Shown one piece after another: positions 1 through 5,826 of a stretch of 5,826 bases of DNA (position 1 is the stretch's first letter; the number at the start of each line of letters is the position of its first letter). The translations under genes and the position numbers were made by a program. This DNA comes from Planctomycetota bacterium (lineage in GTDB: Bacteria; Planctomycetota; Phycisphaerae; UBA1845; CAIVHJ01), in assembly GCA_022565195.1 (NCBI GenBank), contig JADFJZ010000122.1, positions 1 through 5,826 on the forward strand, written 5' to 3'. The notes under the pieces are model-generated. The model did not search any database, had not been told where the DNA came from, and saw only the letters and a program-made list of their open reading frames with translations.

Positions 1-477
1 CGCCCCGGCCGCGGCGACACTGCCCATGGCGGCGCCGACCTGCTTGATGAAGATGTCGTCCGCAGCCACGGCCAGATCACACGACATATTGAACTCATTG
101 CCGCCGCCGACCACGACGCCGTTCAATCGCGCGACTGTCGGCTTGCCGATGGCGCGCAGCAGCTCGTGCGTGCGGCAGAACTCGCCCATCCATTTCCAAT
201 AGTCGTTCGGCGCATCGACATAGTGCGCCTTTTGCTCTTTCAAATCCGCGCCGGTGCAGAAAGCCCGATCGCCCGCGCCCGTCAGCACCACAACCGAGAT
301 ACCGTCGTCCCAGGACGCATCCTGGAAGGCCGTTTGCAGCTCACGCAGCGTAGCGAGGTTTACACAGTTCAATACGCCAGGCCGGTTAATGGTGACCGTG
401 GCCCGTCGACCCTTCTTCTCAAACAGGATGTTCTCGAAGTTGAACGACTTTGGATCTTGCCCGTCAATGTGCGCCAT
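1..477 (-). CDS. Enoyl-CoA hydratase/isomerase (crotonase superfamily), N-terminal part
   Basis: Partial gene: 159 residues from the ATG at 477 to the window edge, with the C-terminal part outside. Crotonase-fold proteins bind acyl-CoA thioesters and stabilise an enolate in an oxyanion hole, acting as hydratases, isomerases, hydrolases or ring-forming or ring-cleaving enzymes. Visible motifs: N-R-P at residues 31-33, F-C-T-G-A-D-L-K-E at 73-81 (first oxyanion-hole strand), and G-G-G-N-E-F at 124-129 followed by M-S-C-D. Glu128 aligns with the first catalytic glutamate of classical enoyl-CoA hydratases. The region of the second glutamate reads Q-V-G-A-A-M-G-S-V (146-154) and has no acidic residue, so a plain hydratase is doubtful; the layout is closer to MenB- or BamA-like members. 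The start is supported by AGAGGG at 488-493, 10 bases upstream. The superfamily is secure; the substrate is unknown. Confidence 0.9.
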   Translation of the reverse strand, partial: MAHIDGQDPKSFNFENILFEKKGRRATVTINRPGVLNCVNLATLRELQTAFQDASWDDGISVVVLTGAGDRAFCTGADLKEQKAHYVDAPNDYWKWMGEFCRTHELLRAIGKPTVARLNGVVVGGGNEFNMSCDLAVAADDIFIKQVGAAMGSVAAAGA

Positions 478-541
478 GAGGTAATTTCCCTCTTCGCCCG
501 TCTTCCGTAGAGACAAAGCTCGTACTTCTCACGTCAATTCT

Positions 542-725
542 GCCACGAAGACACCAAGACACCAAGATGAAGAAGTTGTGTCTTTTTCTTCTTTTGTCAG
601 CACTAAACACTCCGTAATAAGCAGCTTTCAAGCGTCATTGGCTGATCTTGTAGTGACGAGTACCCTTATCGCTTTTCTTCGTGTCTCCTTCAGGCTCCCT
701 CATTGGTCGCCTTCAGCTTCGTGGC
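542..725. repeat. Intergenic repeat element with 9-base terminal inverted repeats
   Basis: GCCACGAAG at 542-550 is the exact reverse complement of CTTCGTGGC at 717-725. Just inside, AGACACCAAG (549-558) pairs with one mismatch to CTTCGTGTCT (677-686), so both arms carry versions of the same CTTCGTGTCT-type motif. The interior is visibly AT-richer than the flanking genes and has no convincing reading frame. From memory, short repeats built on the CTTCGTGTCTTCGTGG theme recur between genes in several environmental phyla; I cannot confirm copy number here. It fills most of the gap between the Rieske gene and the crotonase gene. It could be a small non-autonomous mobile element or a structured RNA; no transposase is present. 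Confidence 0.5.
544..567. repeat. Three tandem copies of an 8-base unit
   Basis: The units are CACGAAGA (544-551), CACCAAGA (552-559) and CACCAAGA (560-567). The second and third are identical; the first differs by one base. They form the left arm of the larger element at 542-725. The following bases, GAAGAAG at 569-575 and CTTCTT at 588-593, can form an additional weak AT-rich hairpin. Confidence 0.7.
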
Positions 726-752
726 GAGAAATTCGGGCTAAGTCTGCGGTCC

Positions 753-766
753 CGGCGTCTCCGCCG
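753..766 (-). terminator. Possible hairpin downstream of the Rieske gene
   Basis: On the minus strand this reads CGGCG-GAGA-CGCCG, a perfect 5-base-pair GC stem closed by a GNRA-type tetraloop, beginning 14 bases after the stop codon at 781-783. No T-run follows, so it is not a standard intrinsic terminator. It could stabilise the 3' end or act with Rho, or be chance in GC-rich DNA. Confidence 0.25.
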
Positions 767-780
767 ACAGGCCAGTGGTC

Positions 781-1827
781 TCAGCTTCGGTAGCGGAGTA
801 TACGCGGCTTGAGAGGGCTTTGGAAGGGTTTCCCTTGCTCCTGGCATTCGAGCTGTCGCTGCTTCAGGCGGTAATACCATTTGGCCTGCGTATCTGCGTC
901 GTCGATCAGCATCAGCGGCGGATCGTAGGCCAAGCCCGCGGCCTGTCGGATCACCACCTCCCGATCCTGGCCCAGAAACGTCCGAGCCAGCCGTTGCATG
1001 ATCGGGCTGAGCAGACCGAGCCCTCGAATGGTCCAATACATGCACTGATGCACCTCGCTCGTCGTGTCCGTGAGCGGTGTAATCGCGGTCAGCGACACGA
1101 CGCTGTGGCGATCCCCTTTGATGTGTTCGACGCGCACCGCCGGCAGTTGAAAGGTGATCTCGGTAGACACATTTTTTCCAAGAATGCGATACGGGCGGGC
1201 GCCGCTCTTCAATTCATGACGTTCCAGACGGAAGCCGGTACCAAATGGAACATAGGACTTTTCCTTGAGGCGCGGCTGGCGATTGCGCTTATGCCACCAC
1301 CACGAAGTGTGGACATAGCCGAGGTGGGTGGGGTCCATCAGCCCCACGACCGCCTGGTCGATATCGCAGGCAAAGTCCATGGACAGGGCAAACCTGGGCC
1401 CGCGCTCGCCGATGTCCGGCATGTGCGGTATCGGAGGGAGGTCGGCTGGCGTTTCTCGTCGCGTGCCGTTGCGGGGAATGTAAATCCAGATGTTGCCCTG
1501 CACCTCACGGCAGGGATACAAGGTCACTCGAACGCGTTCCAAGTGGAAGGTCTGATCTGCGGTAAGCGATGGAATGTCGATGCAGCGGCCGTCCTCGGTC
1601 GAGAACTTCCAGCCGTGATAGCAGCAGCGCACGCCGCCGTCTTCGATCTGGCCGTGATGCAGCGGCATGCCTCGATGGGGGCAAATGTTACGAAGTGCGA
1701 AGATCTCGCCATCGGCGCGCCGACCGATGACCACGGGTTCACCCAGCAAGGTCTTGGCAACCATCCGACCCCGTTTGAGCCGGCGCCCCAATAGCGCCAG
1801 ATACCAGCAATCTCGCAGCAGGGTCAT
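781..1827 (-). CDS. Rieske non-heme iron aromatic-ring oxygenase, alpha (oxygenase) subunit
   Basis: 348 residues, complete. These enzymes use a Rieske [2Fe-2S] cluster to feed electrons from a separate reductase or ferredoxin to a mononuclear iron that activates O2 for hydroxylation, demethylation or related oxidations. The Rieske site is C49-x-H51 and C68-x2-H71, with 16 residues between the halves. The catalytic iron site is D165-x2-H168-x4-H173: D165 is the probable bridging Asp, the two His are ligands, and D288 (Q-D-R-E) is the likely carboxylate ligand. The S-W-W-W run after H173 and the short length fit single-component-type alpha subunits (the phthalate 4,5-dioxygenase or vanillate demethylase side of the family) rather than the roughly 450-residue naphthalene dioxygenase type. 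No beta subunit, ferredoxin or reductase gene is in the window. The start is supported by AAGAGGGA at 1837-1844, 9 bases upstream, and by the usual L-L-R-x-x-W-Y-L opening. Substrate unknown. Confidence 0.93.
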   Translation of the reverse strand: MTLLRDCWYLALLGRRLKRGRMVAKTLLGEPVVIGRRADGEIFALRNICPHRGMPLHHGQIEDGGVRCCYHGWKFSTEDGRCIDIPSLTADQTFHLERVRVTLYPCREVQGNIWIYIPRNGTRRETPADLPPIPHMPDIGERGPRFALSMDFACDIDQAVVGLMDPTHLGYVHTSWWWHKRNRQPRLKEKSYVPFGTGFRLERHELKSGARPYRILGKNVSTEITFQLPAVRVEHIKGDRHSVVSLTAITPLTDTTSEVHQCMYWTIRGLGLLSPIMQRLARTFLGQDREVVIRQAAGLAYDPPLMLIDDADTQAKWYYRLKQRQLECQEQGKPFQSPLKPRILRYRS

Positions 1828-2196
1828 CGCGCCGAATCCCTCTTCATGGTCAGGTGGTCAACGGACAGCGCAGGGCAGGTGCGAGGCTCAAGACGCTCTG
1901 CCTTCGACCGCACCATCGATGTCCGGATTCTCCATTTTCCGCTTCCGATTTTGATCGCGCCATAGCCAATGGGTTCTCGCGGGCACAATGCTACCTCCAG
2001 GCCAGCATCGTTTCAAGAAAGGCGGTCATTGGCACCGATGCCCAGCCCGCCCTATCGGCCCACATGGTCTCGAAGACCCCGCAACCCTCGGGCGACACCC
2101 AAGATCGGCGATCATGAAGCGCGAATCAGGGCAACGTCGCTGCCTGCTTCAGCCGGCGAGCCCACCTGAGGTCCATGTCGTGTCCAAGCCGCAGAT
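1828..2196. other. 369-base intergenic region without a recognisable gene
   Basis: This lies between the GT39 stop and the Rieske start. Short frames exist on both strands but none has a ribosome binding site and family-like content. A 45-codon open minus-strand stretch at 1991-2125 reads somewhat protein-like but has no known motif and is bounded by stops. I see no tRNA. The only signals offered are a possible promoter at 1988-2016 and the Rieske ribosome binding site near 1840. It may contain decayed coding sequence. Confidence 0.6.
1988..2016 (-). promoter_or_regulatory. Possible sigma70-type promoter for the Rieske gene
   Basis: On the minus strand, TTGAAA (2016-2011, 5 of 6 matches to the -35 consensus) is followed after exactly 17 bases by TAGCAT (1993-1988, 4 of 6 matches to the -10 consensus). 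The implied transcript would start near 1981 and have about a 150-base leader before the Rieske ATG at 1827. An ATGCT/AGCAT inverted repeat overlaps the spacer and -10. Pattern match only. Confidence 0.3.
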
Positions 2197-3765
2197 TCAG
2201 CGGACCGGCCCTGCATAGCCGGTGCACAGCCAGACATGCACGCGATTGATTGTGACGCCGTGTCGCACGACTTCGATGACCGGTGTCTGCTTGCGGCATT
2301 CATCGAAGACATAGTATTCCTCTGGCCGGCCGCTGCCGGCCGCCGCCCGATTGAAGAGTTCGCCGCTGACAAACAGCACTGTCCTGTCGTAAAGATCACC
2401 GTCGTCGTACCACACGTTGTATTGACGGGCCTGGGCGTGAACGCTTACGACTTCGCACACGTCGCGCAAATAGTAACTCAGCAGCCCCGCCAATACATTG
2501 AAATGGGTCAGGATCACGGGCGGCTCGCCCTGTTCGGCTGCGACGCGGTCGCGGACCTCGATCAGCCCGGCACGAATTTCCTGGCCCCAGCCCGCGCTTT
2601 GGGCCAGCGGTTCGACCGCGTCAGGCGGCAAGCTCACAACAGCCTGCAGGCGCTCGTTAATGATGGTCGTCAGGGGATAAACCATCACCAGCGGCAGGAA
2701 CGCCGATGCCAACGTCGCCAGGCCCAATGCCCCAGCCGCCAGCGCTTTTTTCGCTCGGGACCAACGGAAGCGATCATGAAACACAACCGCAGGGAACAAG
2801 ACATACAACGCCAGGTAACCGGACGTCGGCCAGTGTGCCTGCGTAGTGGACATGCTCGCCACTGCCAGGAAAATGCCCAGCAGCGGGAGGCTGAAGCACA
2901 GCAACAACAGGATCCGCGCATCCGCCTGACGCCGCAAACGGCGAAAACCGAGCACCACGCCCGTCCACAACAGAATGAAAACCACCGGCGTGTGGTATGT
3001 GGCCTGGAAAAACACGCTCTGCCAGGCCAATCCCAACCCCGGCGGGGCGTTCGCATCGCCGACCTCCGTACGCTCCGAGAGGAACAAGAACCCCGCCCAA
3101 TCGTGCTGCGAATTCCAGTAGACCACCGGCGAGAAAATCAAGAGACCCAACAGCGCGCCGAGATAGGGCTCTTGGCGCCGGAACCAGCAGCGGTGCGGCT
3201 TGGACAGCAAGCCGAACAAGACCAAACCGGTCGGGATAAGCAGGGCGGGCGGATTTGAGGATAGCCCCAGCCCGAAAACCGCACCCAGAGGATAGAACAG
3301 CGCCAGTCGCTGCTCGGTGACCATCTTGGCTGCCAGATAGAGAGCCAGCGCAGTCCAGAAGACCAACAAGGATTCCGGCACCAGCAGAAAGCCCAGGGCC
3401 ATGCAATACAGCGGGCTAAGAGTCAACGGCAGCGCCGCCCAGAAGCCGACGCGGGCGCTGAAGAGTTTCCGGCCGGTGCAAAACACCAACCAGCTACTCG
3501 CACAGGAAATCGCGATGGCCGACGCCCGCCAGGCCCACGGCGCATCATCCGTCAGAGCGCCCGCCAGCCACATCACGTAGGCCACCATCGGCGGGTGATC
3601 CACGTAACCCCAGTCGAGCCGCACCGACCACATCCAGTAGTAGGCTTCATCGGTGCTGACATCGAACGAGCCAATATACAGCGCGCGGTAAACGGCCGTG
3701 AGGCCGATGATGATCAAGATGTGTTTCGCGCTGTGATTCGAGTCCGACACCGCCCGGTTCCTCAT
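2197..3765 (-). CDS. GT39-family (PMT_2/ArnT-like) integral membrane glycosyltransferase
   Basis: 522 residues from the ATG at 3765. Family members move a sugar from a polyprenyl-phosphate carrier to a lipid, protein or glycan on the outer face of the cytoplasmic membrane. N-terminal helix at about 15-31, then the hallmark T-D-E-A-Y-Y-W (38-44) in the first periplasmic loop, with D39-E40 as the probable catalytic/metal acidic pair, and Y-V-D-H-P-P-M (54-60). Further family landmarks are V-P-E-S-L (129-133), Y-W-N-S-Q-H-D-W (216-223) and A-H-W-P-T-S-G-Y (310-317). Many hydrophobic helices follow to about residue 365, then a soluble tail of about 150 residues. A TTG at 3804 would add 13 residues, but the ATG at 3765 has AAGGTG 9 bases upstream. 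The usual L-S-K-Y-T segment after the fourth or fifth helix is replaced by L-S-S-N-P-P (168-173). Donor and acceptor are unknown. Confidence 0.9.
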   Translation of the reverse strand: MRNRAVSDSNHSAKHILIIIGLTAVYRALYIGSFDVSTDEAYYWMWSVRLDWGYVDHPPMVAYVMWLAGALTDDAPWAWRASAIAISCASSWLVFCTGRKLFSARVGFWAALPLTLSPLYCMALGFLLVPESLLVFWTALALYLAAKMVTEQRLALFYPLGAVFGLGLSSNPPALLIPTGLVLFGLLSKPHRCWFRRQEPYLGALLGLLIFSPVVYWNSQHDWAGFLFLSERTEVGDANAPPGLGLAWQSVFFQATYHTPVVFILLWTGVVLGFRRLRRQADARILLLLCFSLPLLGIFLAVASMSTTQAHWPTSGYLALYVLFPAVVFHDRFRWSRAKKALAAGALGLATLASAFLPLVMVYPLTTIINERLQAVVSLPPDAVEPLAQSAGWGQEIRAGLIEVRDRVAAEQGEPPVILTHFNVLAGLLSYYLRDVCEVVSVHAQARQYNVWYDDGDLYDRTVLFVSGELFNRAAAGSGRPEEYYVFDECRKQTPVIEVVRHGVTINRVHVWLCTGYAGPVR

Positions 3766-3774
3766 TGGGGCACA

Positions 3775-3780
3775 CACCTT
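3775..3780 (-). promoter_or_regulatory. Ribosome binding site setting the GT39 start at 3765
   Basis: AAGGTG on the minus strand, 9 bases before the ATG at 3765. It lies inside the longer frame that would begin at the TTG at 3804, and is the reason for choosing the shorter protein. Confidence 0.6.
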
Positions 3781-3899
3781 CGCAGATTGTGTGGCCCGCG
3801 CCAAGCTGCGAGCCGGGGGCGGAATGGAACCTGACTTGCCGGGAGCCCGCGCGGATCTTCAAGCGCGGAGCACGCCCCGCTCAACGAACGTCTGCGTGG

Positions 3900-3933
3900 G
3901 CCGTCGACGCGCCAAAGCCGCTTTGGCGACGGC
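3900..3933. promoter_or_regulatory. 19-base palindrome within a longer GC-rich stem
   Basis: CGCCAAAGC (3910-3918) and GCTTTGGCG (3920-3928) are perfect 9-base complements around a single central C. Outer arms GCCGTCG (3900-3906) and CGACGGC (3927-3933) can also pair, giving a longer stem with an internal bulge. It sits in the 291-base gap, about 135 bases upstream of the GT39 ATG and about 125 bases after the receiver gene stop. No T-run follows on either strand. It may be an operator for a dimeric regulator upstream of GT39, or a terminator-like or RNA-processing hairpin for the receiver transcript. Confidence 0.45.
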
Positions 3934-4056
3934 GCGCTGAAGCCCACGGCTCGGGGAGTCGGTCGAACGTTTCCGGCGCCGTAAGATCAGCGCGGTTCGA
4001 ACAGTCGTCCGGGATTGAGGTCGGCGGAAGGGCGTCGAGACGAGAATGCGCCTCCG

Positions 4057-4452
4057 TTACGTGTGTTGCATCACGACTTCTTCGAGGGCTGCGTGGTATT
4101 CGCGCCAATCGTCAGGCTTGTGTACGAAGCCGGCCGTACCGAGTTCGAGGCATGTCTTTTCATCTTCGGGATCGAGCGACGCCGTGAACATGATGGTCGG
4201 TATGTTCTTGGTACGCTCGTCGTCCTTCAGATGCCGCAGCATCTCCACCCCGCTGATGCCCGGCATGTTGATGTCCAGGAAGATCAAATCCGGTTCCCAC
4301 GGCAACGCCTGGCCGCCATCGGGCAGCAGGAGTTTCATGGCATCGTCCGCACAGGTCGAGTAGCACACCTCGACATCACCGACCATTTTCTCCAGAGCGA
4401 GGCGCGTGGACATCGCCTGGTTCACATCATCCTCAACGACGTAAATCTTCAT
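4057..4452 (-). CDS. Stand-alone receiver-domain response regulator (CheY-like)
   Basis: 131 residues consisting of one receiver domain with no output domain. Acidic pocket at E7-D8-D9, phosphoacceptor D60 in L-I-F-L-D-I-N-M-P-G, conserved T90 in M-F-T-A-S, and K112 in H-K-P: the complete set needed for phosphorylation by a histidine kinase. Single-domain regulators act by protein-protein contact or as phosphate shuttles in a phosphorelay; no kinase gene is in the window. Upstream in-frame codons reach an ATG at 4512, but the ATG at 4452 starts directly at the family's first strand (M-K-I-Y-V-V-E-D-D) and has GGGAGG 9 bases upstream, so I use it. It has 132 bases on the yjbQ side and 291 on the GT39 side, so it may be monocistronic. 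The T-S-L-D-P-E-D-E-K-T-like segment after T90 resembles receivers of hybrid signalling systems, but the target is unknown. Confidence 0.93.
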   Translation of the reverse strand: MKIYVVEDDVNQAMSTRLALEKMVGDVEVCYSTCADDAMKLLLPDGGQALPWEPDLIFLDINMPGISGVEMLRHLKDDERTKNIPTIMFTASLDPEDEKTCLELGTAGFVHKPDDWREYHAALEEVVMQHT

Positions 4453-4461
4453 TGTGCGTGG

Positions 4462-4467
4462 CCTCCC
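4462..4467 (-). promoter_or_regulatory. Ribosome binding site setting the receiver start at 4452
   Basis: GGGAGG on the minus strand, 9 bases before the ATG. It lies inside the longer frame from 4512, arguing against that longer start. Confidence 0.7.
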
Positions 4468-4572
4468 AGCAGCAGCCCGTTGCAGTGATTGAGCCTGAAA
4501 ACCGATGTTCACTGCTTCGGCAAGTCTTGCGATGATGGTGAACTGTTACACGTAGTCATTTTGGAGTATTAT

Positions 4573-4583
4573 TAGGGTTATCC

Positions 4584-4586
<3 letters not shown>
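4573..4586. promoter_or_regulatory. TAGGG-TTAT-CCCTA dyad over the yjbQ stop codon
   Basis: A perfect 5+5 inverted repeat with a 4-base spacer; its right end contains the yjbQ stop codon (TAG on the minus strand, 4586-4584). It lies about 120 bases upstream of the receiver gene in a locally AT-rich stretch. On the minus strand a weak -35/-10 pair (TTGGTA, then AATAAT after a short 15-base spacer) would place the dyad in the promoter spacer, a normal operator position. No U-run follows, so a terminator is unlikely. Confidence 0.25.
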
Positions 4587-5006
<420 letters not shown>

Positions 5007-5014
5007 GTCGGGAA

Positions 5015-5020
5015 TTCTCC
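5015..5020 (-). promoter_or_regulatory. Ribosome binding site setting the yjbQ start at 5006
   Basis: GGAGAA on the minus strand, 8 bases before the ATG. It lies in the 25-base gap after the upstream gene's stop codon, consistent with translation from a shared transcript. Confidence 0.65.
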
Positions 5021-5031
5021 AGACCTCTGAA

Positions 5032-5826
5032 CTATTCCAGACCCGCACCCGTTCGGAGCGCACGTAGAGGCGGCAGGAGCAGCAGGATGATCTGCACGAT
5101 GCCGAGCAGTGTGCCGAACGGCAGATACCATAGCGACCCGGCGGCGGCGATCAGCATTGCCCACCACGCCCACTCTATTTTGAGAATGAAACAGACGATC
5201 ACGGCCAGCCACAGGATGCCGTATGCGACGAAGATGCTCTTCATCAACGTCGAGCGCGGCTCGATCCCGACCGCCGACACAACCTTCGACCACGGCCCAA
5301 GCTGCCCGGCATGTTGCCCCGATTTCGGCGTAATGTAGTCACCGACCACCAGCGCTCGCGTGCCTTCGAACGCAAACCACCCGGCCAGGAACAAAGCCAG
5401 CACAACGTCTGCCTGCTTGAGTACCTGGAATCGGTAGATCACCAGCGGGTGATAATGCAGCAACAGCGGCCGCTTGTTATCAGGGGTGTTCTTGAGGTCC
5501 CAAAGCTCACGTGAAAGGAATTGGTCATCCTGCGGATGGATACCGAAGGTGTCGTCGAACGGGATCACCATCCCCGCCGCACACTCCTCCCAGCCACCAA
5601 CTTCATCTTCGGTGAGGTCCAACTCTGAACACAGGTGCTCGTACCACAGTGGGTCCTCATCACGCATACGCCTAATTACACCTGCGGCATCGATGAGGTT
5701 GGCCCTCGCCATAACGTTGGTGTAGAGGTTATTATTAACGACAGTGGTGTATTCGTCGGGCCCGGTAACCCCGTGGATGTGGAACTCTCGACCACCGTTG
5801 ATGCGCCAGAATCCAAGATCAGCCCA
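5032..5826 (-). CDS. GH65 glycoside phosphorylase fragment fused in frame to a small membrane protein (partial)
   Basis: 264 residues are visible and the reading frame is open to the right edge, so the true start is outside. An internal ATG at 5712 is not the start, because GH65 homology continues upstream of it. Residues 1 to about 148 match the (alpha/alpha)6 catalytic domain of GH65 (maltose, trehalose or kojibiose phosphorylase type): [12 protein letters not shown] (15-26) with the general acid E25, N-N-N-L-Y-T-N (31-37), G-I-H-P-Q-D-D (95-101), H-Y-H-P-L-V-I-Y-R (124-132) and K-Q-A-D-V (137-141). After L-A-L-F-L-A-G (143-149) the usual GH65 continuation, including the D-S-S-L-S and G-x-H-x-A-S segments needed for phosphate and sugar binding, is absent. 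Instead there is W-F-A-F-E-G (150-155), a polar loop, and three hydrophobic helices at about 197-215, 219-236 and 237-256. Probably a deletion fusion or assembly chimera; GH65 activity is unlikely. It lies 25 bases upstream of yjbQ. Confidence 0.85.
   Translation of the reverse strand, partial: WADLGFWRINGGREFHIHGVTGPDEYTTVVNNNLYTNVMARANLIDAAGVIRRMRDEDPLWYEHLCSELDLTEDEVGGWEECAAGMVIPFDDTFGIHPQDDQFLSRELWDLKNTPDNKRPLLLHYHPLVIYRFQVLKQADVVLALFLAGWFAFEGTRALVVGDYITPKSGQHAGQLGPWSKVVSAVGIEPRSTLMKSIFVAYGILWLAVIVCFILKIEWAWWAMLIAAAGSLWYLPFGTLLGIVQIILLLLPPLRALRTGAGLE

Noticed and set aside
775..1794. Long open plus-strand frame (339 codons) opposite the Rieske gene
   Set aside because: It is antisense to a gene with complete Rieske and iron-ligand motifs; the translation has no family features and is explained by GC-rich codon use on the other strand.
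1824..1847. Seven-residue mini-frame whose TGA overlaps the Rieske ATG as ATGA
   Set aside because: It has no ribosome binding site of its own and its codons are the Rieske Shine-Dalgarno region; probably coincidental.
1991..2125. 45-codon open minus-strand stretch with fairly protein-like content
   Set aside because: No recognisable family, no ribosome binding site, bounded by stops; at most a decayed remnant that cannot be supported from the sequence alone.
2236..3258. Long open plus-strand frame (340 codons) opposite the GT39 gene
   Set aside because: Arg/Gln-rich low-quality translation antisense to a clear membrane glycosyltransferase; a codon-bias shadow.
3765..4187. Plus-strand frame of 140 codons across the receiver-GT39 gap
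   Set aside because: Arg/Ser/Ala-rich, no motif, no convincing ribosome binding site, and overlaps both the palindrome and the receiver gene in antisense.
5032..5712. Start of the right-edge gene at the internal ATG at 5712
   Set aside because: The GH65 hallmark G-P-D-E-Y and N-N-x-x-Y-T-N motifs lie in frame upstream of it, so the gene begins beyond the window.

Overview
The window is a GC-rich bacterial chromosome segment in which all six supported genes lie on the minus strand, so transcription runs from high to low coordinates. No gene fixes the taxon. A Planctomycetota or similar environmental lineage is my tentative guess. It rests on the short-repeat element at 542-725 (built on a CACGAAGA/CACCAAGA unit), the YjbQ variant, and the look of the small membrane protein at the right edge. 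I see no rRNA, tRNA, CRISPR array, insertion sequence or recognisable origin.

In transcription order: (1) 5826-5032, a partial gene entering from the right edge. It starts as the C-terminal part of a GH65 glycoside phosphorylase/hydrolase catalytic domain, loses that homology after a K-Q-A-D segment, and continues in frame as a small multi-pass membrane protein. (2) 5006-4584, a YjbQ/UPF0047 protein 25 bases downstream, probably co-transcribed. (3) 4452-4057, a stand-alone CheY-like receiver protein. (4) 3765-2197, a GT39 (PMT_2/ArnT-like) polytopic membrane glycosyltransferase. (5) 1827-781, a Rieske non-heme iron oxygenase alpha subunit. (6) 477-1, the N-terminal 159 residues of a crotonase-superfamily protein leaving at the left edge.

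The gaps are 132 bases (yjbQ to receiver), 291 (receiver to GT39), 369 (GT39 to Rieske) and 303 (Rieske to crotonase). This looks like a series of separate short transcription units rather than one operon; only genes 1 and 2 are tightly linked. The gaps hold a repeat bounded by a 9-base inverted repeat (542-725), a 19-base palindrome inside a longer stem (3900-3933), a TAGGG/CCCTA dyad over the yjbQ stop codon, and one plausible sigma70-like promoter before the Rieske gene. The Rieske oxygenase and crotonase could act in degradation of a ring or CoA-linked compound, but that link is an inference from proximity.

The most unusual feature is the GH65-membrane protein fusion at the right edge. 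I found no clear new defence or mobile system.
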